Shown in pieces: positions 26,971-34,989 of a stretch of DNA of 64,000 bases. The first letter of the stretch is position 1. The number at the start of each line of letters is the position of its first letter. Where the stretch lies: positions 1,674,001 through 1,738,000 of the forward strand of contig NZ_JAJLJH010000001.1 in NCBI RefSeq assembly GCF_023231945.1, written 5' to 3'. Made by a program: the position numbers and the translations under genes. Below the pieces are notes generated by a model. The model had not been told where the DNA came from. It saw nothing but the letters and a program-made list of their open reading frames with translations, and ran no database searches. Origin of the DNA: Scleromatobacter humisilvae. GTDB taxonomy: Bacteria; Pseudomonadota; Gammaproteobacteria; Burkholderiales; Burkholderiaceae_C.

Positions 26971-27717
26971 GTGACCGGCCGCCTGCAAGGCAAGGTGGTC
27001 GTTGTGACCGGCGCTTCGCGCGGGCTCGGCTACCGCGTGTGCGAGTCCTTCCGGGACGAAGGAGCGCAGGTAGGGCTTCTGGCACGGGAGAGCAACGAGC
27101 TCACTGCCGCGGTGGCGGCACTCGGACCGTCGGCGTTCGCGCTACCAGCAGACGTTTCGGATCCCTCGGCCGTCCGGCGTGCGTTTGCCGCGGTCGAGTC
27201 GCGCGGCAAAGGGCTGCACGTGCTCGTCAACAATGCAGCCGTGGGCTGCCCACAGCCGATTGCCGAGGCCGACGACGCGCTGCTTCAACGCGAAATCGGC
27301 GTGAACCTGCTGGGGCCGATCTACTGCATGCGCGAAGCGGCGCGCCTCATGCGGCATACCGGCGGCGACATCGTCAACGTCAGTTCGGAGTCGGTGCGCG
27401 CGCCCTACCCGTTCTTGGCCGTCTACGCAGCGACGAAGAGTGCGCTGGAGACGCTGTCGGAAGGGCTCCGGGCCGAACTGAGGTCGGTTGGAATCCGCGT
27501 GAGCGTCCTGCGCTCGGGTCGTCTCGCGGAGAGCGGATTCAACCGCGATTGGTCGCCCCAAGTGCGGCAACGACACCGTGAACAGGCCCAGATCCAGGGA
27601 TTTTACGCAGCATCAGGCGAACCGATATCGCCTCGCGTCGCCGCGGACATGATCGTCGAGCTGGTGTGTATGCCCCGCGCTGCACACGGCAGCCTGATCG
27701 AACTGCGGCCAGCGTAG
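26971..27717 (+). CDS. SDR-family oxidoreductase
   Basis: A 248-residue classical SDR: TGASRGLG, NNAA in place of NNAG, NVSSESV...YAATK with the catalytic Ser 13 residues before Tyr. GTG 26971 is preceded by CGGAGA. It departs from its neighbours in the C-terminus, which lacks the usual DGG motif and ends SLIELRPA, so it may belong to a reductase subgroup with a different substrate-binding lid. First of three tandem SDRs behind the MMPL gene. Confidence 0.85.
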   Translation: MTGRLQGKVVVVTGASRGLGYRVCESFRDEGAQVGLLARESNELTAAVAALGPSAFALPADVSDPSAVRRAFAAVESRGKGLHVLVNNAAVGCPQPIAEADDALLQREIGVNLLGPIYCMREAARLMRHTGGDIVNVSSESVRAPYPFLAVYAATKSALETLSEGLRAELRSVGIRVSVLRSGRLAESGFNRDWSPQVRQRHREQAQIQGFYAASGEPISPRVAADMIVELVCMPRAAHGSLIELRPA

Positions 27718-27768
27718 AGACAACAGGTTTCAGAGTCACCCAATTTGCATTGACTGGAGATCGATCCC

Positions 27769-28518
27769 ATGCGTTTCCCGAACAAAGTCGCCATCGTCAC
27801 TGGAGCAGGTCAAGGGATCGGAGAGGCCTATGCCAAGGCGCTCGCCACGGAAGGCGCAGCCGTGTGCGTCGCGGACATCAATGTCGGCGCGGGCAGCCGC
27901 GTCGCTGCGGACATCAACGCCTCCGGCGGCAAGGCACGGTTCATCAAGGTCGACGTCGCCTCGCCGGAATCCGCCGAGAGTCTTGCACGCGAGGTCGTGG
28001 ACACGTTCGGCGGAATCGACTTCTTGCTGAACAACGCCGCGATCTTCGCCGGCATGCGCCGCGAGAGCCTGCTCAACGTCGAGTACGCCTATTACCAGCG
28101 CTTCATGGAAGTCAACATGAATGGCGCGCTGATCGTGACACGGGCGGTCTACAAGAGCATGGTGGCGCGCGGCGGCGGTGCGATCGTGAACCAGTCATCG
28201 ACGGCTGCGTACCAGGCGGGCAACTACTACAGCATCGCCAAGACTGGCCTCAACGCGCTGACGATCGGCCTTGCCAAGGAGCTGGGACCCATGAACATTC
28301 GCGTCAACGGCATCGCACCCGGGCCCACTGACACCATGGCCACGCAGACCAGCGTCCCGGCCGAGCGCCTCCAGGGGCTGCTCGCCGCCTTGCCGTTGAA
28401 GCGCATCGGGCAACCGCAGGACATCGTCAACACGTGCTTGTTCCTGCTGTCCGACGAGGCGAGCTGGGTCACCGGTCAGACCTGGTGCGTCGACGGCGGA
28501 CAAGTCCTCAAGATCTGA
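27769..28518 (+). CDS. SDR-family oxidoreductase
   Basis: A 249-residue classical SDR with TGAGQGIG, an Asp at the end of beta-2 (VCVADINV, NAD preference), NNAA, NQSSTAAYQAGNYYSIAK (Ser, Tyr, Lys) and C-terminal CVDGGQ. The segment between Ser and Tyr is two residues shorter than usual, as in several alicyclic-alcohol dehydrogenases. ATG 27769. It ends 4 bp before the next SDR gene. Confidence 0.88.
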   Translation: MRFPNKVAIVTGAGQGIGEAYAKALATEGAAVCVADINVGAGSRVAADINASGGKARFIKVDVASPESAESLAREVVDTFGGIDFLLNNAAIFAGMRRESLLNVEYAYYQRFMEVNMNGALIVTRAVYKSMVARGGGAIVNQSSTAAYQAGNYYSIAKTGLNALTIGLAKELGPMNIRVNGIAPGPTDTMATQTSVPAERLQGLLAALPLKRIGQPQDIVNTCLFLLSDEASWVTGQTWCVDGGQVLKI

Positions 28519-28522
28519 CGCC

Positions 28523-29317
28523 GTGGATCTGCACCTGCGCGATCGCGTCATGCTCGTCATCGGGGCGAGCGATGGGATCGGCGCAGCCACCGCGAAATTG
28601 CTGGCGAGGGAAGGGGCGCGCGTAGCGCTCGCGGCGCGTCGCGGCGATGCGCTCGATCGGGTAGTGGACGAGATGCGGCTTCAAAATGCGCCTGATCCGC
28701 TGCCGTTGATCCTGGACGCCGCATCGGAGGGGGCAGCTGACCTGGCCGTCGACAGGACGGTCGAGCGGTTTGGCGCCTTGCACGGTCTCGTGGTGATCGC
28801 GAGCCCGATGGGGCCGCGCATGCCTCTGCACGAATCAAGCAACGCGGACTGGCGGCACTATATCGACAACGGCCTGATGATCGCCGTCCAGGCTTGCCGA
28901 GCGGCACTCGCGCCCATGCGCAGGCAGCGCGACGGCGCGATCGTCACGACAGCGGCATATTCGATGCGCGCACAGAAGGGCTCGTTGGCAGCCTACACCG
29001 CAGCCAAGGCGGCCGTCGCCAGCCTGACCAAGAACATTGCAAAGACCTATGGCGCCGATGGCATCCGTGCCAATTGCATTGCCCCGGGCGTCGTTGAAAA
29101 GGATGCCGCTTCGAGCGTGGAGCTTGCCGCGCGCTACGGCGTTCCGCCCGAGCGCGCGCGGTACGAATTCGTCCACCGGGAGTTCGGCATGAACGTGGCG
29201 TTGGAGCGTGCCGGAAGGCACGAGGAGTTCGCCGACATGATCGTCTTCCTCCTGTCACGGAGGGCGTCCTACGTGACCGGCTCGACGATCAACATCGACG
29301 GCGGTACCGACTTCTGA
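28523..29317 (+). CDS. Atypical SDR lacking NNAG and the catalytic serine
   Basis: A 264-residue SDR with GASDGIG and YTAAK, and a C-terminal NIDGGTDF, but two core motifs are altered: NNAG reads IASPMG, and the residue 13 before the Tyr is Ala (VTTAAYSMRAQ), with a Ser two positions later. Similar changes occur in SDR-like proteins that act on CoA esters or cyclic substrates, but activity cannot be assumed. GTG 28523 lies 4 bp after the previous stop. Translational coupling with the preceding SDR is likely. Confidence 0.83.
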   Translation: MDLHLRDRVMLVIGASDGIGAATAKLLAREGARVALAARRGDALDRVVDEMRLQNAPDPLPLILDAASEGAADLAVDRTVERFGALHGLVVIASPMGPRMPLHESSNADWRHYIDNGLMIAVQACRAALAPMRRQRDGAIVTTAAYSMRAQKGSLAAYTAAKAAVASLTKNIAKTYGADGIRANCIAPGVVEKDAASSVELAARYGVPPERARYEFVHREFGMNVALERAGRHEEFADMIVFLLSRRASYVTGSTINIDGGTDF

Positions 29318-29334
29318 GTATTGAGGAGCATCAC

Positions 29335-29574
29335 ATGCAGCAGGAGAGATGTCCTTTCGATTTCAACTTCGATCCGCTGACGTTCAAGGTCGGCGACACC
29401 GTGAGCTATCGGGTGCCCGAGGAGTTCGGCGACATGCCCTTCGTGGGTACCCTTCTCGCGGTGGAGCCAGACTCGGTACTCATCACGAACAACGATCCCA
29501 GCGATCCCGGCCGCAGGATGCGTGGCACGCGGGAGAGCCGGCCGGTCGTCTCGTCGCGCGAAGCCCTGGGCTGA
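29335..29574 (+). CDS. Small hypothetical protein, 79 aa
   Basis: An excellent ribosome site (TTGAGGAGCATCAC before the ATG) and a position 17 bp behind the SDR operon support this short gene. The product (FDFNFDPLTFKVGDTVSYRV... GTLLAVEPDSVLITNNDPSDPG) looks like a small beta-barrel, SH3/OB-like, without signal peptide or cysteines. I recognise no family. It is the last gene of the 20107-29574 unit and converges on the thioesterase gene 49 bp away. Confidence 0.68.
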   Translation: MQQERCPFDFNFDPLTFKVGDTVSYRVPEEFGDMPFVGTLLAVEPDSVLITNNDPSDPGRRMRGTRESRPVVSSREALG

Positions 29575-29623
29575 CGGACCATCGACCGCGCTGCACGTCG
29601 TCGATGCGTGCGTGACGCGCAAG

Positions 29624-30520
29624 CTATCGACGCGGAACGCCGCGACGGATCAGCGCTTCCTGTGCGGCCGAGGCGACCAGGCGGCCGTTGCGGTCGTAGA
29701 ACCGGCCCTGGAGCAAGGCGTGTCCATCGCCCGCCCATGGGCTCTCGGATTCGAACAGCAACCATTCCCGTGGATCGCAAGGCCGGTGGAACCAGATCGC
29801 ATGGTTGAGGCTGGCCACGAACATCCGTTCCGCCGGGAGTTCCTGGACGTGCGGTATCAGCGCGGCGTTGACGAACAGGTAGTCCGACAGGAACGCCAGT
29901 GCGGCGGCATTCGTCGCGGCGTCGGCAGCTGACTCCAGCACGCCGCGTATCCAGAATTGCGCTCGCGCCGGACCCGGCGCCATGAGCAGATGCGTCTCTG
30001 GATCGACGGGGCGCAATTCGACTTGTGCATAGGACGCAAGCCTGCCTCGTCCATGCGCACCCACCTCGCTGCCGTAGCGAACATCCAGTTCCGTCAACGA
30101 TTGCAGCGACTCCGGCGGGGGCGGCATCGCGCTCCACGGTCGTTCATGAACCAACCCCTCGGCTGCCCCGCGAAAGGACGCGACAGCGAAGACGAGCGCC
30201 GTTCCAGATTGCGATCCCGAGACGCGGCGCGTCGAGAGGCTGCCTCCGTCGCGCGAGCGCTCGACCTGGTAGCTGACGCTCATGTCAGGCGCACCGGGCC
30301 CCTGGAAATTTACGTTCAGCGAGTGCACGAATCGCGCGTCGATTGTCCGCTGGGCCGCCACCAATGCTTGTGCGATGAGCTGTCCGCCAAACAGGCTGCC
30401 GTTGCGATTGCGCTGGTTCACTGTTGATTCAAAGCGGTCTTCGTCGCTGCGAACCACGGTCAACAGGCGCGCGAGCGGGGCCGAGTCGTCCTGGATCCTG
30501 GTGGATCCGCTGACCTCCAT
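29624..30520 (-). CDS. tesB: Acyl-CoA thioesterase II
   Basis: A 298-residue TesB-type double hot-dog thioesterase: NGSLFGGQLIAQALVAAQRTI near residue 50, GGSLSTRRVSGSQSG, and near the end FVASLNHAIWFHRPCDPREWLLFESESPWAGDGHALLQGRFYDRNGRLVASAAQE, listed in parts and typical of TesB. It hydrolyses medium- to long-chain acyl-CoAs and may free CoA when catabolic intermediates accumulate. ATG 30520 is favoured by GAGGAG 10 bases upstream over the TTG at 30553. It is divergent from the crotonase at 30662 with an operator-like palindrome between. Confidence 0.88.
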   Translation of the reverse strand: MEVSGSTRIQDDSAPLARLLTVVRSDEDRFESTVNQRNRNGSLFGGQLIAQALVAAQRTIDARFVHSLNVNFQGPGAPDMSVSYQVERSRDGGSLSTRRVSGSQSGTALVFAVASFRGAAEGLVHERPWSAMPPPPESLQSLTELDVRYGSEVGAHGRGRLASYAQVELRPVDPETHLLMAPGPARAQFWIRGVLESAADAATNAAALAFLSDYLFVNAALIPHVQELPAERMFVASLNHAIWFHRPCDPREWLLFESESPWAGDGHALLQGRFYDRNGRLVASAAQEALIRRGVPRR

Positions 30521-30597
30521 CGCTTCGTCGCTCCTCGTTCCTTCGCGTGTCAATTGAGAAGCCCTCTCTTGCCGCCAGAGTTCCAGGCGCCAACTAT

Positions 30598-30616
30598 AAC
30601 TGATAGAGTGTCAGTT
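30598..30616. promoter_or_regulatory. Operator-like palindrome, copy 5
   Basis: AACTGATAGAGTGTCAGTT, extendable by one base on each side (T...A), with one departure from the consensus. It lies in the 141-bp divergent region between the thioesterase (start 30520) and the crotonase (start 30662) and could control both. Confidence 0.68.
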
Positions 30617-30661
30617 AAACGTTTATCGATGCACGGCTCGCATCACTCACCGAGGAATTCC

Positions 30662-31459
30662 ATGTCGCTACTCCAGCTCGAACGTCACGGCTCCATCGCC
30701 CTCCTCACGCTCAATCGACCGCAGGCGATGAACGCGCTCGGCGCGCCAGGAGACGGCGAAGCCATTCGGAGCGTGTGCGAGGAGGTAGGCCGCGACGCCA
30801 GTCTTCGCTGCGCCGTGCTGACGGGATCAGGCCGTGCGTTCTCCGCCGGTGGTGATATCAAGGCGATGCAGGCCCGCGAGGGCGTCTTCGGAGGGGCGGG
30901 CACGGTGATCCGCGAAAACTACCGACGCGAGATCCACATGCTGAGCCGTGCGCTCTATGAACTCGAGATTCCGCTGATCGCCGCCGTCAACGGGCCCGCG
31001 ATCGGGCTGGGTTGCGATGTGGCATGCCTCGCCGACATGCGAATTGCCTCGACCGAGGCTCGCTTCGGAGTGACCTTCCTGAAGGTCGGACTGATCCCGG
31101 GCGATGGCGGCGCCTGGCTGCTGCAGAAGGTGATCGGCTTCAGTCGCACCGCGGAATTGCTGTACACCGGGGACGTCATCGATGCGCAGACCGCGGCGGA
31201 CTGGGGCCTGGTCAGCCGCGTCGTCCCGGCCGACGAATTGCTCGCCGAAGCCATGAAACTCGCCGGCCGCGTCGCAGCGCAACCGCCTCACGCGCTGAGG
31301 CTGACGAAGAGCGTCATGCGACAAGGTCGCACTGCTGCGTACGACGGTGTGATGGAACTCTCGGCAGCGGCACAGGGGCTGTGCCACCTCACTGCGGATC
31401 ACATCGAGGGCGTGACGGCCGTGCTCGAGAAGCGTGCGCCGGCCTTCCGAGGATGCTAG
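30662..31459 (+). CDS. Enoyl-CoA hydratase/isomerase (crotonase) family protein
   Basis: A 265-residue crotonase: NRPQAMNAL, SAGGDI (first oxyanion-hole segment), GPAIGLGCDVACLADMRIAS (second), then FLKVGLIPGDGGAWLL, where hydratases carry a pair of glutamates; here the first Glu is not evident and the second position is Asp, a pattern seen in isomerases and hydrolases of the family. So hydratase activity is not certain. ATG 30662 follows GAGGAA. A single-gene plus-strand unit, its end only 30 bp from the converging aldehyde dehydrogenase gene. Confidence 0.87.
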   Translation: MSLLQLERHGSIALLTLNRPQAMNALGAPGDGEAIRSVCEEVGRDASLRCAVLTGSGRAFSAGGDIKAMQAREGVFGGAGTVIRENYRREIHMLSRALYELEIPLIAAVNGPAIGLGCDVACLADMRIASTEARFGVTFLKVGLIPGDGGAWLLQKVIGFSRTAELLYTGDVIDAQTAADWGLVSRVVPADELLAEAMKLAGRVAAQPPHALRLTKSVMRQGRTAAYDGVMELSAAAQGLCHLTADHIEGVTAVLEKRAPAFRGC

Positions 31460-31489
31460 TGCATCCCCGAGGTCGCGGCGCCCCTGCGA

Positions 31490-32923
31490 TCACAGGAAGA
31501 TCGACTTGTGTTCCAGGTACACGGACAGGCCTTCAGCGCCGAACTCGCGGCCGATGCCGCTCTGCTTGTAGCCCCCGAACGGTGCCCGGAAGTCGGGCCA
31601 CTGTCCGTTCACCGCGATGCCGCCAGTCTTGAGCTGCCGCGCAACCTGGATGGCCGCCGTCGGATCGCTACTCCACACTCCACCGGCCAGCCCGTACGGC
31701 GAGTCGTTGGCAATCGCGATCGCTTGCTCGACCGTGTCGTAGGGAATGACGCAGACGACCGGACCGAAGATTTCTTCCTGGGCGATGCGCATCCTGTTGT
31801 CGACGTTCGAGAACAGGGTGGGTCGCACGAAAGAGCCCTGGTTCATGCCCGCCGGCATGCCCAGTCCGCCGGCGGCCAACGTCGCGCCGGCGGAGATGCC
31901 GCTGTCGATGTAACCCCAGACACGCTCCTGCTGCCGCTTGGCCACCAGCGGGCCCTGGAAGGTCGCCGGATCGCTCGGGTCGCCGACCTTGATCGCGTTG
32001 ACCACCTCGGCGAGCGCCGCCACGAAGCGATCGTGCTGGCCAGACTGCACCAGCACGCGGGTGTGGGCGATGCAGGCCTGCCCGTTGTTGAAGTACGAGG
32101 TGAACTGGGTTCCGGCGGCTGCCGCCGCGAGATCGGCGTCCGGCATGATGATCGAGGCTGACTTGCCGCCGAGCTCCAGGCTCACTCGCTTCAGGCTCTC
32201 CCCCGCCAGACTCGCGATACGCTTGCCGGCTGCGGTGGAACCGGTGAAGGCGATCTTGTCGACGCCCGGATGCTTGACGAGGTATTCGCTGGTCTCGCGC
32301 TCCGCGGTCACGATGCTCAGCACTCCTTCCGGGAGTCCCGCCTCGTTGAACATCTCTCCGAGCAGGTGGCCGTCGAGACCAGTTTCGGGTGCGAGCTTGA
32401 GGATGACCGTGCATCCAGCCAGCAAGGCCGGAAAGAGCTTCACGAGCGCCGACTGGTGCGGTGCGTTCCAGGGAATGATCGCGGCGACCACGCCGAGCGG
32501 CTCACGGCGCCACACGGTCTCGCCCTTGTAGAACGCCGGCCGGCGCTCTTCCCAGGCGAACGTCGCGGCGGCTTCCAGGTAGGCCTGGTTCTGCGGGGCG
32601 ACGCCCTGCTGAAGGCCGATGGCCTGGCTGATAGGTGTGCCATTCTCGCGGCTGACAAGCGCTGCGATCTCGTTCGCGCGCGCTGCATGCAGCTCCGCGA
32701 ACTTCTTGAGGATCAGTTGCCGCTCCTGAGGCGCCATGTGGGGCCAAGGCCCGTTGTCAAACGCCTTGCGGGCGGCGGCGACGGCCAGATCGATATCGGC
32801 CGGCACCGCGGCGGGCACGGTACCAACCAGGGCACCGTCGAATGGTGAACGCACTTCGAAGCGTTCGGCGCCCAGCGGCGCGACACGGCGACCGCCGATG
32901 AAATGATGGGTGACATTGCTCAT
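31490..32923 (-). CDS. NAD(P)-dependent aldehyde dehydrogenase
   Basis: A 477-residue aldehyde dehydrogenase: PWNAP (cofactor site), FTGSTAAGKRI, LELGGKS with the general-base Glu, FNNGQACIAHTRV with nucleophile C284, and EEIFGPVVCVIPYD. It oxidises an aldehyde to the acid. ATG 32923 is preceded by AAAGGAG. Divergent from the TetR gene at 33023, with two AACCAACC/GGTTGGTT palindromes between them, so almost certainly repressed by that TetR protein. Confidence 0.92.
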   Translation of the reverse strand: MSNVTHHFIGGRRVAPLGAERFEVRSPFDGALVGTVPAAVPADIDLAVAAARKAFDNGPWPHMAPQERQLILKKFAELHAARANEIAALVSRENGTPISQAIGLQQGVAPQNQAYLEAAATFAWEERRPAFYKGETVWRREPLGVVAAIIPWNAPHQSALVKLFPALLAGCTVILKLAPETGLDGHLLGEMFNEAGLPEGVLSIVTAERETSEYLVKHPGVDKIAFTGSTAAGKRIASLAGESLKRVSLELGGKSASIIMPDADLAAAAAGTQFTSYFNNGQACIAHTRVLVQSGQHDRFVAALAEVVNAIKVGDPSDPATFQGPLVAKRQQERVWGYIDSGISAGATLAAGGLGMPAGMNQGSFVRPTLFSNVDNRMRIAQEEIFGPVVCVIPYDTVEQAIAIANDSPYGLAGGVWSSDPTAAIQVARQLKTGGIAVNGQWPDFRAPFGGYKQSGIGREFGAEGLSVYLEHKSIFL

Positions 32924-32939
32924 GATGATCTCCTTTAGC

Positions 32940-32955
32940 AACCAACCGGTTGGTT
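32940..32955. promoter_or_regulatory. TetR-type operator, perfect 16-bp palindrome
   Basis: AACCAACCGGTTGGTT, a perfect palindrome 16 bp upstream of the aldehyde dehydrogenase start codon. A second near-copy lies 48 bp further. This sequence type (AACCAACCGGTTGGTT) is typical of TetR-family autoregulated divergent promoters. Confidence 0.85.
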
Positions 32956-32987
32956 TACTAATTGTGATTCCCTGAGGTACACTTGTC

Positions 32988-33003
32988 AACCAACCAGTTG
33001 GTT
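32988..33003. promoter_or_regulatory. Second TetR-type operator copy
   Basis: AACCAACCAGTTGGTT, identical to the copy at 32940 except at one central base, located 19 bp before the TetR start codon. Centre-to-centre distance to the first copy is 48 bp, so the two sites lie on slightly different helical faces. Confidence 0.83.
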
Positions 33004-33022
33004 TTATTTTTCGAGTTCAAAG

Positions 33023-33571
33023 ATGAGAGACGCAGAAGCTACCCGTCGTCGACTGCTCGAGGCAGGCGCTGCCGAGTTCGCCCAGTACGGGATCGCAGGA
33101 GCGCGGGTCGACCGCATTGCAGACGCAGCTGGCTGCAACAAGCAGTCGATCTATGCACACTTCGGCAGCAAGGACGGGCTGTTCGACGCCGTGTTCGATG
33201 CGATGGTGACGCAGGTCGTCTCGAACGTCCCCTTCGATCCCAGCGATCTGCCGACGTACGCGTCTCAGACCTTTGACTGGTCGCAGGCCCATCCCGAAAT
33301 GCTTCGACTGACAACATGGCAGCAACTCGAGCGAGGCGGCATCAGCGAGATGGTGGGTTTCGCGGCGGAAGTCAACACAGAGAAGACAGAAAGGCTTCGT
33401 CGCGCTCAGGAGGCCGGCAAAGTCACGCGGGCGATACCGGCCAAGCACCTCCTCACACTCATCTACCAGCTCGCCACCGTTCAGCTCGATCGCACGCGGA
33501 TGAACCCTGGTGAAGCCGCATCGATCAGGAGCGCACTGGTCGAGGCGGTTCGTCGGCTGGTGGCGCCCTGA
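33023..33571 (+). CDS. TetR-family repressor controlling the divergent aldehyde dehydrogenase
   Basis: A 182-residue TetR protein with the N-terminal helix-turn-helix (residues about 8-52: RRRLLEAGAAEFAQYGIAGARVDRIADAAGCNKQSIYAHFGSKDGLF, given here only for location). The C-terminal ligand domain (about 60-180) is short. ATG 33023 is close to the operator at 32988-33003, implying autorepression. The ligand is probably the aldehyde or its precursor (inference from the neighbour). Confidence 0.9.
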   Translation: MRDAEATRRRLLEAGAAEFAQYGIAGARVDRIADAAGCNKQSIYAHFGSKDGLFDAVFDAMVTQVVSNVPFDPSDLPTYASQTFDWSQAHPEMLRLTTWQQLERGGISEMVGFAAEVNTEKTERLRRAQEAGKVTRAIPAKHLLTLIYQLATVQLDRTRMNPGEAASIRSALVEAVRRLVAP

Positions 33572-33613
33572 AGGCCGGCGGTATTCGCTCCTGTTTTGTC
33601 TCGGTACTACGCC

Positions 33614-34885
33614 TCAGCCAAAGGTCGCAGGACAACTTCCGCGATCGGCCCAGGCAAGCGGCAGCGTCGACAACACGAGCGCCTCAGAGTTGACGGCGCG
33701 AATCTCACTGCCCGCGGGAATCCAGAATTCAGGCAGCCGCTTGAGCCACTCCTCCAGCGTGACGCGCATCTGCAGACGTGCGATGTTCGAGCCGATGCAG
33801 CGGTGCGGCCCGGCACCGAAGGCCACGTGGAGGTTGGGGTTGCGGGTGATGTCGACCTCCAGAGGCCGGTCTACGGATTGCGGGTCGAGGTTGGCCAGCA
33901 CCAGGGAACAAAATACATGATCGCCCGCTTTCAGGGCAACGCCGCCGATCTCCACGTCCTTCTTCACGAAGCGGTTGGTAGTGATCTGCGAATGGCGGCG
34001 CAGGCTATCCTCGATTGCATCGGGGATGAGTGTGGGGTCCGAAGCCAGCTTTCGGCGAACCTCCGAGTGTTCCGCCAGATACCGGAACATGAAGCCGGTG
34101 GCACCCGCGATCGTGTCCAGCCCGGCCAGCAGGAAGAAGAAGAACATCCCCAACATCTCCTTCTCTGTGAGTGGGCGGCCGTCGATCGTAGCGTCCAGCG
34201 CGATGCTGACCAGGTCGTGCCCTCGCTGCCTGCGCCGCTTCTCGACGAGGTCCTTCTCGATTGCCATGATCCCGCGGACACCGGCGCGTCGTTTCTCCAC
34301 ATCGTAGCCACTGTGCAAGACCAGCTTGACCTGGTCGATGACCCCCAGCGTTTCGTCGACGGTCAACCCGAGAAGCTGACTGAAGATGCCCGCAGGCAGC
34401 TTGCGAGCGAGCAGGACGAAGTCCACCGAGCCCGCCCCGGCCGAAGACTCGATCACCTCGATAACGTGGGCGCGGATGTTGGCTTCATACGCCTTGATCC
34501 GCGCGGGCGAGAACAAAGGATTCAGCAGCGCCCGGTACTTGCCGTGGTCCGGCGGATCGGCTTCCGCCGGAAGCGCAAGCCAGGTGTCTCCGGTACCGGA
34601 GAGTTGGTCGAATCCGGCGACCCCATGATTCGAGAAGTGCTCGGTATCCTGCATGATGGCCCGGATATCGTGCCCCCGTTTGAACACCCAGCTTCCCCAA
34701 TCGGGAAAGCGTAAGCTGCGCGGCATGTAGAAGATCGGCGGCGCAGCCGATAGATCGCGAATGATTGCGGCCTGCGGATCGTCGCCCACGTCGATGGCAA
34801 AGATGTCGAGGTCGCGCACCAGGTCAGGCGGCACATGCGGGGGGATCGCCGGCCGTGCGTGGGCGGGAGTCGCAGAAGAAGTCAT
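33614..34885 (-). CDS. Cytochrome P450 (paralogue of the 18577 P450)
   Basis: A 423-residue soluble P450: LLAGLDTIAGAT (I helix), EDSLRRH (ExxR) and VAFGAGPHRCIGSNIAR with heme thiolate C363. The N-terminus (PHVPPDLVRDLDIFAIDVGDDP) parallels that of the P450 at 18577. It is the last gene of the aldehyde dehydrogenase/P450/P450 operon; ATG 34885 follows GGAGA. Hydroxylation of the hydrophobic substrate or of its side chain is likely; substrate unknown. Its end converges on the TetR gene 42 bp away. Confidence 0.93.
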   Translation of the reverse strand: MTSSATPAHARPAIPPHVPPDLVRDLDIFAIDVGDDPQAAIIRDLSAAPPIFYMPRSLRFPDWGSWVFKRGHDIRAIMQDTEHFSNHGVAGFDQLSGTGDTWLALPAEADPPDHGKYRALLNPLFSPARIKAYEANIRAHVIEVIESSAGAGSVDFVLLARKLPAGIFSQLLGLTVDETLGVIDQVKLVLHSGYDVEKRRAGVRGIMAIEKDLVEKRRRQRGHDLVSIALDATIDGRPLTEKEMLGMFFFFLLAGLDTIAGATGFMFRYLAEHSEVRRKLASDPTLIPDAIEDSLRRHSQITTNRFVKKDVEIGGVALKAGDHVFCSLVLANLDPQSVDRPLEVDITRNPNLHVAFGAGPHRCIGSNIARLQMRVTLEEWLKRLPEFWIPAGSEIRAVNSEALVLSTLPLAWADRGSCPATFG

Positions 34886-34989
34886 CGCGTCAGTCTCCGG
34901 ATGAAATAGTTCGAAGCAACAAACGACTCCACGGCACGGGCTGGGCTCAGACGCATCGAGGTCGCCCGGCCCGAACTACCGGAGGGCGC

